Positions 48,458 through 57,630 of a stretch of DNA of 64,000 bases are shown piece by piece. Both the position numbers and the translations under genes were made by a program. Each line of letters begins with the position of its first letter. The stretch's first letter is position 1. The notes under the pieces were generated by a model, which was not told the DNA's origin, ran no database searches, and saw nothing but the letters and a program-made list of their open reading frames with translations. This DNA is from NORP259 sp041398705 (GTDB lineage Bacteria > Planctomycetota > UBA1135 > GCA-002686595): assembly GCA_041398705.1 (NCBI GenBank), contig JAWKUI010000011.1, forward strand, positions 41,061 to 105,060. Direction: 5' to 3'.

Positions 48458-49768
48458 CTAGCGGCCGCCCAGGTTCCAGGTGTGGATGGCCTGGTCGAGC
48501 GAGCTCGAGGCGAGTTGCAGGTGGTCGACCTGTTCACGGCCCGATTCGCCCCGGTCGGCGAACTCGTCGAGCAAGAGCGAATAGTCGCCGGCGCCGGGGA
48601 TGCTCGAGGCCATGGCCCGGCCGGTGACGCGGCCGATGCGGGTGCTGATCAGGGCCCGGCGCAGGCGGGTGGCGATTTCATCGAAGCTGCGCAGGGTCTG
48701 GCGCAGGGCGTAGATGCCGTCCCCGGCGCCCCGGTTGGCGCTTTGCAGGACCTCGTTCAGGGGCAGCACGAGCTCGTCCAGGTTCTTGCCATAGTGGCTC
48801 GCCTCGGCGGCCAGGTCGCGGCGGCCGAATGAGTTCAGCGTCTCCCGGAACGAGTTCAGCATCTCGGCCGCGAGGGTGGCGAAGGAGATGTGGAAGTACA
48901 TGGCCTCGCAGGCCGGCACCAGGTCGCTGCGGGCGCTGTCGAGGGCGTTCGCCTGGTTCTCGATCTCGCTCGCGATGCGCGCAATCTCGCCGCTGAGCAC
49001 ACCGAGCGGGGCGCCGGATTCCTTGAGTTTGGCGGCGGAAATCGCGGAGTTCAGCGCGACGCGTTGGATGTCCAGGCTGACGGCGGAGAAGGTCTCGGCC
49101 CCGGCGGTGGCGGCGGTCGAGAGGTGGTCGACGAGGGGGAGGCCTTCGAAAGCTACGCGCTCGGGCCCGCGCACGCGGCGGCCCTGGCGCGAGGCGAGGG
49201 CGGCGGAGCGGGCTTCCACCTCGGCCCGCAGGCTATCGGCCATGAAACGCTCGTAGCTGGCGATTCCGAGCGATCCGAGGGCTTCCATCAACACTCCGGT
49301 GCTCGCCTCGATCTGCGCGTCGATGCGCCCCCCCGCCGCCGCTTCGGCCGCCAGCATCTGTTTGTAGAGCGGTTCGATGATCGCGAGCCGGCCGCTGGTG
49401 GGCTTCAGGCGGATCGAGAGGAAGCCACCCCGGATCGGCGTAGCGAGGGCGAAGACCCAGTAGTACTGGCCGCTCTTCGCCATGTTCTTCACGTACGCGC
49501 CCACCGGCCGCCCGGCCAGTAGGAAGTTCCAGAGCACCCGGAACACCGCCCGCGGCATATGCGGATGGCGGATGATGCGGTGCGGCGCGCCCAGGATCTC
49601 CGCCGGTTCGTACCCGGCAATGCGCAGGAACACATTGTTGCACGACTCGATCTTCCCCGTCGGATCGGTGATCGAAAAGAACAGGTCGCCCACATCGAAG
49701 TTGGGTACGGCCTTGTCCACGGGGTTGATCGGGTGCTGCGGCATGGGGTGGGCCCAATAGGGCCTCAT
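48458..49768 (-). CDS. PAS-domain chemoreceptor-like protein (Aer-type)
   Basis: About 436 residues. An N-terminal PAS domain (about 20-125) carries VFLRIAGYEPAEILG, RHPHMPRAVFRVLW and the SGQYYWVFA strand, matching Aer-type sensors that hold FAD or heme. The rest is helical with a region like the methyl-accepting signalling helices (QRVALNSAISAAKL, GEIARIASEIENQ), though the kinase-contact hairpin is degenerate. There is no membrane helix. It may sense redox or oxygen. ATG 49768 was chosen; 49744 is an alternative. Confidence 0.75.
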   Translation of the reverse strand: MRPYWAHPMPQHPINPVDKAVPNFDVGDLFFSITDPTGKIESCNNVFLRIAGYEPAEILGAPHRIIRHPHMPRAVFRVLWNFLLAGRPVGAYVKNMAKSGQYYWVFALATPIRGGFLSIRLKPTSGRLAIIEPLYKQMLAAEAAAGGRIDAQIEASTGVLMEALGSLGIASYERFMADSLRAEVEARSAALASRQGRRVRGPERVAFEGLPLVDHLSTAATAGAETFSAVSLDIQRVALNSAISAAKLKESGAPLGVLSGEIARIASEIENQANALDSARSDLVPACEAMYFHISFATLAAEMLNSFRETLNSFGRRDLAAEASHYGKNLDELVLPLNEVLQSANRGAGDGIYALRQTLRSFDEIATRLRRALISTRIGRVTGRAMASSIPGAGDYSLLLDEFADRGESGREQVDHLQLASSSLDQAIHTWNLGGR

Positions 49769-49862
49769 CCCCTGATCGGCGGGAATGCCCAATGATCTGA
49801 GGGAATTGCACCCCGTGCCCCGGTTCCGGACTGTTATCGAATTCGCAACGCCGCCGTTGGAA

Positions 49863-49960
49863 TAACGTTACATACCGAACCAGGTTCGATCAGTCCCACA
49901 ATTCGCGGCGTGCGAAGCACACCCGCGTATGGGACTGATGACCTGGTCGGTGTAACGTTA
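49863..49960. repeat. Imperfect palindrome at the end of the EamA gene
   Basis: Arms 49863-49898 and 49930-49960 are inversely complementary apart from a few indels; the 31-base centre can form a second small hairpin. The outer end contains TAACGTTA, which includes the TAA stop of the EamA gene. Its position between two same-strand genes and its resemblance in layout to the palindrome at 42996 suggest a related extragenic palindromic element or terminator. Confidence 0.7.
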
Positions 49961-50911
49961 CCAACGGCTCAGGGCTGCAGGGGTGTGGGCCGCCGGGGCC
50001 GGGGCCTTGCGGGTGGCCCGGCTCAGCACGGTGACGATGCCCGAAACCACCAGGGCGGCGGCACCGTATCCCATGGGTCCAACGCGGTCTTTCGGCAGCC
50101 AGTCGAAGCTCCAAAGCCCCAGGATCGCCATCGATGCCAGGGTGATGAGCGGGTTCATCGAGATGATCAGGCTGACCTGGTAGGCGGGCAGGCGTTTGAA
50201 GGCTTCGCCTAGGCAACCGTAGGCCACCAAGGTGTTCGCGCCGAGGAAACACATCAACACCCACATGCGCGGGCTTAGCTCACTCAGGGCGGAGAAGTCC
50301 ACCATGGGCCACAGCGTCAGCGCCGGCAAGGTATAGATCAGCAGGTTCAAGTCCTGCGGCTGCCAACCGTGCCCGGTCATCCACTTCGTGATCGCCGCGT
50401 AGACCACCCACGTCACCGCGCCGATGAAGATGAACCCGTTGCCACGCATGTACTGGGCGCTCGGCACGATGTTCCCGTTGCTTTGATCCCACGCGAACAC
50501 GAGAAAGCCGACCGAGGCAATCGCCACGCCGATCCACTGCTGACGGTTGAGCCGTTCCTTGAACAGGAAGATGCCCACCAACGCGAGCATCAACGGCGCC
50601 GTCTGGATCAGGATCTGTGCGTTGCTCGGCGTGGTACGGTGCAGGCCCGCCAGGTACCCGAGGTAGTTGCCGGTCAGACCCATCGCCGCCACCAGACCCA
50701 ACTTCGGAGGCCGCCGCAAGATCACAAGCCGCTTGCGATCCTTGATGGCGATGCCGATCCCCAGCAGCACGGCCGCAAACGTGAAGCGGAACCACGCGAT
50801 GTCCACGCGCGCCACCCGGTCGGTGGCATACTTCATCGCGATGGCCAAGGTGCCCCACAACAGGGCGGTGGTGACGGCCAACATCAGGCCGATACGGCGT
50901 TCGCGGTCCAT
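49958..50911 (-). CDS. EamA/DMT-family transporter
   Basis: A 317-residue inner-membrane protein with ten predicted helices in two EamA halves (for example LMLAVTTALLWGTLAIAMKY and GNGFIFIGAVTWVVYAAITKW). Members export or import small metabolites such as amino acids or nucleotide derivatives; the substrate here is unknown. ATG 50911 is chosen because GGGAG lies just upstream and the first helix begins at once. Its stop codon lies inside the palindrome at 49863. Confidence 0.88.
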   Translation of the reverse strand: MDRERRIGLMLAVTTALLWGTLAIAMKYATDRVARVDIAWFRFTFAAVLLGIGIAIKDRKRLVILRRPPKLGLVAAMGLTGNYLGYLAGLHRTTPSNAQILIQTAPLMLALVGIFLFKERLNRQQWIGVAIASVGFLVFAWDQSNGNIVPSAQYMRGNGFIFIGAVTWVVYAAITKWMTGHGWQPQDLNLLIYTLPALTLWPMVDFSALSELSPRMWVLMCFLGANTLVAYGCLGEAFKRLPAYQVSLIISMNPLITLASMAILGLWSFDWLPKDRVGPMGYGAAALVVSGIVTVLSRATRKAPAPAAHTPAALSRW

Positions 50912-51289
50912 GGTCTCCCGGTGCAAGGCGACCGCAGGATGGCGGAGTCTGCCTGATTCGGGGGAAGGTATAGCCTGCGCCCAGGTCCCGTGCGACCCCG
51001 GGGGCCGGCGAATTTGTGGCGGGGGGATTCTCGTACGGTGCCCCCTGCATTTCCTAGCTCGGTAGGGCCCGAGGCGGGGTTGCTTCGAGCTTTTCGACAA
51101 AGTTGGTGCCCTGCCCGGCCAGCTTGGGACCGCAGGCAAGCGCCCATGCCGAGTGGTGTGGCCTCCATGGGGGGCGGGGAACCATAGCGGGCCCGCGCTG
51201 CAGAATCCGGGGCTCTCCAGTACGATTTGCGAGGCATCCGAGATGCCCGCCCTGAGGGCCGGGGCGACTTTCCCTATTCCCGAAATCCG
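50912..51289. other. 378-base divergent intergenic region
   Basis: No credible gene was seen here between the EamA gene and the secreted-protein gene. It should hold both promoters. A TATACC hexamer at 50967-50972 reads toward EamA, and TACGAT near 51220 toward the plus-strand gene; neither has a good -35. No strong repeat was noticed. Confidence 0.5.
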
Positions 51290-52189
51290 ATGAAATCGAA
51301 AGTCATGGTCGCACTGGTTGCGACAGGGTTGGTTGCGTCCGCCTTTGCCTGGTCCCGTGGAAACAAGGTGCTCCTGGAGAAGTTTGCACTGCGCGGTGGC
51401 GGCGAGTGGCAGGACGTGGACGCGAATGCGATCGGCGACAAGGTGGATGGTGTTCTTGGCGATGCCCAGAACGATATGGATCGCGAGATCCAAGGGGTCA
51501 CCTTCCACGTGTTGGGCGATGCCCGCAGCGAAGCGGAACCGGACAAGCAGCCGCCGCAGAGCAAGGGAGCCATTACCGTCTGGCGCAAGGAGACGTCCAC
51601 GATGCTGGACTACGAACCCCAGACCACTGCCAGGGGAGACGGCTTCGAGGTCTGGGTCCCGTTCACCAAGGAGTTCGGGATTCTGGGTCCGGGCGAGAAG
51701 CTCGCATTTGCGTTGGGAATCGCCGACGCGGGTACGTGCAGCGAATTGCGCATCGGCTGCACCCCGGCGGTCTTCGACAAGCCGCTAGGATCGGGGGTTT
51801 TCGCCGACGCGCTCCTGCCCCTGCGCCTGAGCGCGGCGGGGCCAAAAGCAAAGGCCATGCTCGAATTCCCCGCGCATGATCGCCTGGTGATGTATCTGCG
51901 CAGTGCCGAGGACAAGGGGGGTGCACTTCTCACCTCTTTGAACGCGATGGGCACCCTGCCCAAGGGGATCGAGCTCAAGGCCGTGACCTTGCAGTTGCGC
52001 GATTCGGGCCAGGGCGCGATCACTGGCGCCAAGATCGAGATCGACGGAGGGTCCTTTGCTTGCACCTGTTTCCCGGCGCTGAAGCCCGATCAAGTCTTGG
52101 AAGTGATTGTGCGATTCAACAAACGCCCTCGCTCCGCGGTTGCTTGGAACCTGGAGAGCGGATGGAGCCGGGATCCCGAGGTGAAGTAG
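51290..52189 (+). CDS. Secreted protein of unknown function
   Basis: A 299-residue protein with an N-terminal signal peptide (MKSKVMVALVATGLVASAFA). The mature part has no recognised motif; it contains a pair of neighbouring cysteines (FACTCFP) near the C-terminus, two more around residue 145-155 (GTCSELRIGCTP), and beta-rich segments. ATG 51290 is chosen for the signal peptide. It ends before a hairpin terminator shared with the convergent thioredoxin-like gene. Not recognised. Confidence 0.65.
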   Translation: MKSKVMVALVATGLVASAFAWSRGNKVLLEKFALRGGGEWQDVDANAIGDKVDGVLGDAQNDMDREIQGVTFHVLGDARSEAEPDKQPPQSKGAITVWRKETSTMLDYEPQTTARGDGFEVWVPFTKEFGILGPGEKLAFALGIADAGTCSELRIGCTPAVFDKPLGSGVFADALLPLRLSAAGPKAKAMLEFPAHDRLVMYLRSAEDKGGALLTSLNAMGTLPKGIELKAVTLQLRDSGQGAITGAKIEIDGGSFACTCFPALKPDQVLEVIVRFNKRPRSAVAWNLESGWSRDPEVK

Positions 52190-52202
52190 GCTACAAGCGG
52201 CG

Positions 52203-52236
52203 CGCGGGTTGCCCGGGAGATTCCGGGCACCCCGCG
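52203..52236. terminator. Terminator-like hairpin between convergent genes
   Basis: Arms 52203-52216 and 52223-52236 pair over 14 bp with one mismatch around a six-base loop; flanking CAAG (52194-52197) and CTTG (52242-52245) can extend it. Confidence 0.65.
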
Positions 52237-52266
52237 GTGCACTTGCGAAGGGGACGGGGCTTCGGG

Positions 52267-53262
52267 CTACTCGGAAAGCGCCCCCTCCAACCCGGCTCCC
52301 AGGCCGAGGAACGGATCGTTCACATCGAAGTGCAGCACCATGCGGTAGATCTCAGGTGCGAGCTCTTCGGGGGGGCAGGCAGGGAAAGCCGAGGCGATCG
52401 CCAAAGCTTGTGGATGCAGGGTGCCCTCCGCCATGCGGGAATCCAGGTCCATGTCGACGAGGCGGCTACTCGGTCCGGACCGATCAAACAGGTCGATCAT
52501 CGGCATTTCGCCGGTAGCTTTGTTCAACGAGACCTCAAACGTCCCGATGCGCGGCAGCGGGGTGGATATCCGGAAAGCCGGCACGCGCTCGAGTTTGGCC
52601 AACGGGTTGTTTGAATCCAGTCCCTCGGTGGGCACCTTCGCCAACTCCGCCTGCAAGGCGACTCCCCAGGACGAACTGGCCTGCATTGCCCGAGTGATGG
52701 GAGGTCTAAGCGAGGGGCGGCCCATCTCGAGCTTCACTACCCGGGTCGGAGGCACAGTTTCACCCTTTTCCAGGCAAGCGGCCAGCAGCCGCTTGTAGGT
52801 TTCGCGATCCATCACACCAGGAAGTACATCCAGAACCGCGCCGTTCGGGGTCGTCACCCAAGTAAGAATGTTGCCGCCGAGGGTGCGGTCGAGTGTTTCG
52901 CCATTCGGCAAATCGATGTGCACGCGCGCCGGCGGTCCCAAGGAGCGCCAAGCGCATTCGAAGTGTTCGTTGATCCAACCTGCCAGTTCAGGGTCCGAGA
53001 AGAGCACGCTCCTCGCAATGCGCGCGTTGCTTCAGCAGAGGGCTTCGTCGAGCCTTCCGAACATGTCGAGCTGCAGCACCGGCTTGCCGCTTATCCGGGA
53101 AGCTTCCCGCGCGGCCTCCAGATCCTGCCAAGCCACAAGGCCCGGGGATACGGACTGGGTGGACTCCGCGGGGGCAGCGGATTCGGAACTTAGGTTCAGG
53201 GCGCAGCTCGCCAACAGGGGCGGGCAGACCAGGGCCAATCGGCGCAAGAATCGACTCATCAT
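52267..53262 (-). CDS. Thioredoxin-like lipoprotein with one in-frame TGA (candidate selenoprotein)
   Basis: Two reading frames that look separate (53262-53032 and 53007-52267) are in the same phase and join across a single TGA at 53032-53034 to give about 331 codons. ATG 53262 or 53259 starts a lipoprotein signal (LLASC). A thioredoxin-like fold follows: SGKPVLQLDMFGRLDEALC, the TGA, then SNARIARSVLFSDPELAGW and NEHFECAW, as in Thioredoxin_7/DUF255-type proteins, where a redox Cys sits at this place. The TGA directly follows Cys, so Cys-Sec is possible. The C-terminal half has no known motif. Alternatives are a recent nonsense mutation or a sequence error. Confidence 0.6.
53004..53025 (-). 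promoter_or_regulatory. Possible SECIS-like hairpin just after the TGA
   Basis: Six to seven bases after the TGA on the minus strand, a six-bp stem (GCGCGC with GCGTGC, one G-U pair) encloses a ten-base loop. Bacterial selenocysteine insertion elements are short hairpins in this position. GC-rich coding DNA gives such stems easily, so this is weak support. Confidence 0.3.
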
Positions 53263-53496
53263 AGGGAATACACCGGGATGCAAAGGAACTCCGTGGTCCC
53301 GAATACCCGTCAAGGCTTCGGGGGTTACAGGGCCGACTTCCCACGGATCTTGAACTTGCGTGATTCTTGCGGATCCAGCAACCAGGACCGTCACTTCATG
53401 CCAGGAGCGAGCCTGCCGGGGGGAGTTGGGTTCCATGCCCCCTGACAATCCGGCCGCGAGGGCGCGCCTTCGGGCTCCAGTTGACTTGGTGCCCGA

Positions 53497-53943
53497 TCAA
53501 AGCTCGGGAGTTTCCCCGAAGTGTTCGGGGTGCTTCTCAACGAAGGCATAGAGCAGCTGGGTCAGATCATCGGGATAGCCGTAGAACGCCGTGTCGAGCT
53601 CGTTCAAAGTGGCTTCCTGATCCTCGGTCAAGCTGCCAATCATTTCCTCCATGGCCTCCTGCGTTTCCGGCAAGGGACCCGGGCATACAACGTTTTGTGC
53701 CGCCCGCACGATCTGTGCACAATTCGAAGCTCCAATCGTCACGAGCGCACCGCACGTGGCCCCGATGAGATCCGGTTCGGCGGATTCGAAGAAGCTGCGG
53801 AAGCCGCTCATGTTCACTTGGCTTTCCAACTCCCAAACGCAACTGAAGATCTGTTGCGGTAGCGATTGTTCGCCGAATGCCGTATCGCCAAACGAGGTGC
53901 CGGGTCCTTCGGAAAGGGAAATCAGATAAAGGTTCTTGTCCAT
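53497..53943 (-). CDS. DUF4375/DMP19-like protein
   Basis: A 148-residue soluble protein. The SCVWELESQVNMSGFRSFF segment, with its Glu, Asn and Gly-Phe pattern, matches the DUF4375 (DMP19) family, members of which are often encoded among accessory or immunity-type genes. It has acidic helical C-terminal parts (ETQEAMEEMIGSLTEDQEATLNEL). ATG 53943 begins the recognisable domain. Function unknown. Confidence 0.65.
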   Translation of the reverse strand: MDKNLYLISLSEGPGTSFGDTAFGEQSLPQQIFSCVWELESQVNMSGFRSFFESAEPDLIGATCGALVTIGASNCAQIVRAAQNVVCPGPLPETQEAMEEMIGSLTEDQEATLNELDTAFYGYPDDLTQLLYAFVEKHPEHFGETPEL

Positions 53944-54151
53944 CTTGTGTGAGGAATAGAAGTGGATCCGGCTCGATGCAGGGCGCCGAAGCCGGGCAAG
54001 TCGGGATTCTACCATTCCCGGGTGGCAGCTCCTCGAATGAGGCCCTACCTTGGGCCAATTGAGGCCAGAACCATTCGGGAGCCCTGGCACCCGACGCAAC
54101 CTGCGTTTCGCGTTCGAACGGATCGAATGTCTGGCCTCAGCATATGCGCAC

Positions 54152-55723
54152 ATGTTTGAACGTTTGACGAGATGGCTCCGAAGCCGGCGACGACGACCCA
54201 ACGCACAACCGGGGCCAGTGTCCCGGTCTCCGTGGGCGGAACCTGGAGAAACTCCAACGGGCGCGGCGGAGCCTGCAGCGAATCCTCTCGCCTGGCTTGC
54301 GAACGTGACTGTCGACCCCCCCGAATCCTGGACAAGCGATGGTCCACGCCTCTACATCCATGGCCCCGGCACGGCAAAGGATGTCATTTCTTCCATTCTC
54401 GTTTTGCCCTCGGATCCACCCCATCGCCTTGTCGCCCTGGCCACCCTGAGTAGCGACGGCTTTCTCAGGGAGCAAGCCGTGCGGGCTCTCGCTGCGTTTC
54501 CGGCCGAATCCACCGCTCCCTACTTGCTGCTGCGCGCAGGGGAATGGGTGCCCCAAGTTGCGGAGGCTGCCAAGGAGGTCCTGCATTCGTTTCCGGTAGA
54601 TGCGCTGATCGATGCAGCGCAGCGCTATCCGCGCCTGTGGCGGCGGCTGGCCGATAGTTGCCGATCCCATGCACGCGACTGTTTTGTAGGGCTCGCAGCT
54701 AAGATCGTTCGGTACGACGCCGAAGGGGTGCGTGCCCGTTGCCGGGTGGGAAGTCCCCTCGCTCGCCGGATCTGGTTGGAGATGCTGCGTCGCACCCATG
54801 GATTCCAAGAGAGTTGGGTTCAGGAATGTGAGTCGAACTCCGATCCCGTGATCCGGCGCGCAGCCCTTACGAGGCAGATCGATGCTGAGGGAGGCTTGCG
54901 ACTCGATGCGGTGCGGCGCTGGCTTGCCGATCCGTCCCCGATGGTGCTCGTGCCCTGTCTGCGGGCATTGACGCGGGAGCAAATCGCCACATTGAGGTCC
55001 GAGCTTCTGCAGTGCGCCCTGGGTGGACCTCGCCAAGCGGCCGCCGTAGCGGCCTTTCTCCACGAAAAACAGTGGCCGGGTGAGTTGGGCGCACACGCGC
55101 GGGAGCGGATCCAAAGTGTGCAGCCGATGCAGGCGGGTTGGATCCGCGCCCTTGGAGGGACGCTCGAAGAATCCGATCGCAAGCTGCTGTTGCCACTGAC
55201 CGGTCACTCATCGTGGAGGGTTCGGCGTGAAGCGCTGATGGCACTCACACGTGCCACGATGGCCGATCGCGCGGAACGATTGAGCGTCGGCCTGCGCGAT
55301 CCGAATCGGCAAGTGCGCGCGTATTGCATCCGGACCCTTCAGCGGGGGAACACCCAGGCGGAGTCGTCCCTGCTGGCGCAATGGATCCGGGAATTGGCGC
55401 AGTCGGCAGAAGCCGACGATCGAAGGCTTGCACTGAAATCCACGCACGCCTTGCAGGGTCTACATGGTCTGGACCTGCTATTGGGCGGCCTGTCCGACCC
55501 GGATCCGGCTGTCGCCGAATTGGCGCTCCTCCGGCTTGAAGGGCTCCGGGAGCGATACGGAACCAAAGGCTGGATTCGGCCGGAACCGGAGCAGCTTCCG
55601 ATCTTGCGCGAACGGTGGAATGCGGCGCGGCGTGCTGGGTCTACGGCAAGCAAGGAAACACCCAGGCCGGGCCGAGCCCAGAACCTGGCTGCCTGGATCG
55701 ACCGCCTGCTGGCCGAGTCGTAG
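54152..55723 (+). CDS. HEAT-repeat protein
   Basis: A 523-residue protein. The Arg-rich, Pro-rich N-terminus (about 1-50) is followed by many HEAT-like helical pairs such as FLREQAVRALAAFPAESTAPYLLLRAGEW, SSWRVRREALMALTRATM and DPDPAVAELALLRLEGL. Such solenoids bind other proteins; there is no catalytic motif. ATG 54152 is chosen because the upstream extension is low-complexity. It is divergent from the DUF4375 gene. Function unknown. Confidence 0.7.
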   Translation: MFERLTRWLRSRRRRPNAQPGPVSRSPWAEPGETPTGAAEPAANPLAWLANVTVDPPESWTSDGPRLYIHGPGTAKDVISSILVLPSDPPHRLVALATLSSDGFLREQAVRALAAFPAESTAPYLLLRAGEWVPQVAEAAKEVLHSFPVDALIDAAQRYPRLWRRLADSCRSHARDCFVGLAAKIVRYDAEGVRARCRVGSPLARRIWLEMLRRTHGFQESWVQECESNSDPVIRRAALTRQIDAEGGLRLDAVRRWLADPSPMVLVPCLRALTREQIATLRSELLQCALGGPRQAAAVAAFLHEKQWPGELGAHARERIQSVQPMQAGWIRALGGTLEESDRKLLLPLTGHSSWRVRREALMALTRATMADRAERLSVGLRDPNRQVRAYCIRTLQRGNTQAESSLLAQWIRELAQSAEADDRRLALKSTHALQGLHGLDLLLGGLSDPDPAVAELALLRLEGLRERYGTKGWIRPEPEQLPILRERWNAARRAGSTASKETPRPGRAQNLAAWIDRLLAES

Positions 55724-55794
55724 GGGGGACTGCTGTTCGCAGGCCCGGCCACGTGCCGTAGATGCCGTGGATCCGGGGGCTGCGAAAGCGGGTC

Positions 55795-57492
55795 CTACAT
55801 CGACTCCGGCGCTGCCACGCCGAGCAAGCCAAGTCCACGCGCGAGCACGGTGCGGGCGGCGTCGACGAGTTGCAGGCGGGCGGCGGTGATGGGGGCTTCT
55901 TGGCCGAGTACGCGGTTGGCGGCGATCCAGGAGTTCATCTCGCGGGCGAGGCCGAGCAGGTACTGGGTGACTTCCGAGGGTTCGGCTTTGTCGGCGGCTT
56001 TGCGGATGACGGCGGGGAATTGGCCGAGTTTGACCAGTAGGGCGCCGGATTCGGTGAGGGCGGACCAGTCGGGGGCGATGGCGAGGGCGCCCGCATCGGC
56101 CTTTTGCAGGATGCTGCAGAGGCGCGCGTGGGTGTACTGCACGTAGGGGCCGGTGTCGCCTTCGAAGGAGAGGACTTCGGACCAGACGAACTCGATGTCC
56201 TTGAGGCGTTCGCGTTTGAGGTCGTTGAAGATCACGGCGCCCACGCCGACTTGTTCGGCGATGCCGGCGGCGTCTTGGAGGTCGGGGTTCTTCTCGGCGA
56301 TGATCTTGGCGGCTTCTTCGACGGCGCGGTCGAGCACGTCTTCGAGGAAGACGACTTGGCCCTTGCGCGTGCTCATCTTGCCCTGGGGCAAGCGCATCAT
56401 GCCGAAGGCGATGTGTTCGACGCGCGGTTCCCAGTCGAGGCCCATGCGCTGCAGCACGTACTTGATCTGCTGGAAGTGCAGGCGTTGGTCGCCGCCGACT
56501 ACGTATAGGCAGCGGTGAAAGTGGTAGAGGTCCCAGCGGTGGAAGACCGCGGCCATGTCGCGCGTGGCGTACAGCGTGGTGCCGTCGGACTTGCGCAGCA
56601 GGCAAGGCGGCACGTTTTCGCCGAATTCGGTCAGGGAAACGATCAGCGCGCCTTCGGACTGTTCGGTGATGCCCGCCTTTTCGATGCGTTCGATGGTGGG
56701 GGCGAGGAAATCCTCGTAGAAGGCTTCCCCGCGGATCTCGTCGAAGGTCACGTTCAAGCGCGCGTAGGTGCGGTTGAACTCCTCCATCGACAGCTCGGTC
56801 AGCTTGCGCCAGACCTGGCGCACGTGGCCGTCGACGCCGCTTTCGAGTTCCTGGAAGGCGGCGCGACCGGCGGCCTGCAGCTCCGGGTCGTTTTCCTCTT
56901 CTTCGTGGTACCGCACGTAGAGGGCGAGCAGCGAGCGGATCGGGTCCCCTTCGAGATCGACCGTGTTGCCCCAGCGGTCCACCGCGGCGACGAGCTTGCC
57001 GAATTGGCTGCCCCAATCACCGATGTGGTTGATGCCGACGGTTTCGTAACCCAGGGCGTCGTGCAGGCGCTGGATCGCCGCGCCGATCACGGTCGAACGC
57101 AGGTGGCCGACCGACATGGGTTTGGCAATGTTGGGCGACGACAGGTCGATCACGACGGTTTTGCCCTTGCCTTCGTCGGAGTCGCCGTAGGTGGCGCCCG
57201 CCGTGCGGATGCCGCCGACCACCGATTGGGCCAGGGCGTCGCGGTCCACCTTGAAGTTCAGGTAGGGGCCGGTGGCGACCGCCTGAATGCCCGCGAGGCG
57301 AGCATTGAGCGCCTCGGCCAGTTTGCCCGCCACCTGGGCGGGGTTGGCCTTGTCGCGTTTGGCCAGCAGGAAACACGGGAAGGCGAAGTCGCCCAGGTCC
57401 GGGTTGCGCGGGGACTCGAGGTGGAAGGAACCCGACTCGAGGCCGGTTTCGGCGCTCAGGGCGGATTCGATGGCGGCGATGAACTCTTGCAC
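55795..57492 (-). CDS. argS: Arginine--tRNA ligase
   Basis: A 565-residue class I aminoacyl-tRNA synthetase. The N-terminal Add-1 domain (about 1-100) is followed by the HIGH-type motif VGHL at 128-131 within SSPNIAKPMSVGHLRST. KMSTRKG at 372-378 is the KMSKS equivalent; the DALR anticodon-binding domain follows and the sequence ends in the conserved Met. All parts are present at normal length. It charges tRNA-Arg. Confidence 0.96.
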   Translation of the reverse strand: MQEFIAAIESALSAETGLESGSFHLESPRNPDLGDFAFPCFLLAKRDKANPAQVAGKLAEALNARLAGIQAVATGPYLNFKVDRDALAQSVVGGIRTAGATYGDSDEGKGKTVVIDLSSPNIAKPMSVGHLRSTVIGAAIQRLHDALGYETVGINHIGDWGSQFGKLVAAVDRWGNTVDLEGDPIRSLLALYVRYHEEEENDPELQAAGRAAFQELESGVDGHVRQVWRKLTELSMEEFNRTYARLNVTFDEIRGEAFYEDFLAPTIERIEKAGITEQSEGALIVSLTEFGENVPPCLLRKSDGTTLYATRDMAAVFHRWDLYHFHRCLYVVGGDQRLHFQQIKYVLQRMGLDWEPRVEHIAFGMMRLPQGKMSTRKGQVVFLEDVLDRAVEEAAKIIAEKNPDLQDAAGIAEQVGVGAVIFNDLKRERLKDIEFVWSEVLSFEGDTGPYVQYTHARLCSILQKADAGALAIAPDWSALTESGALLVKLGQFPAVIRKAADKAEPSEVTQYLLGLAREMNSWIAANRVLGQEAPITAARLQLVDAARTVLARGLGLLGVAAPESM

Positions 57493-57630
57493 GGCGGTCT
57501 CCAGGGCCAGAATCGGCCGGGAGATGATAGCCGCTGCCCCCCGCGATGCATGCCCCGGGGGGCGGGTTTCAAGGGGATCCGGGCCAGCGGCGGCCGAAGG
57601 GCGGCGGCGGGGTGGCCCCGGGCCCGCGGG

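Noticed and set aside
53032..53262. Separate short gene ending at 53032, with a second gene starting at 53007
   Set aside because: The two parts are in one phase, 24 bases apart, and together make one thioredoxin-like domain; no ribosome-binding site or proper start precedes the second part.
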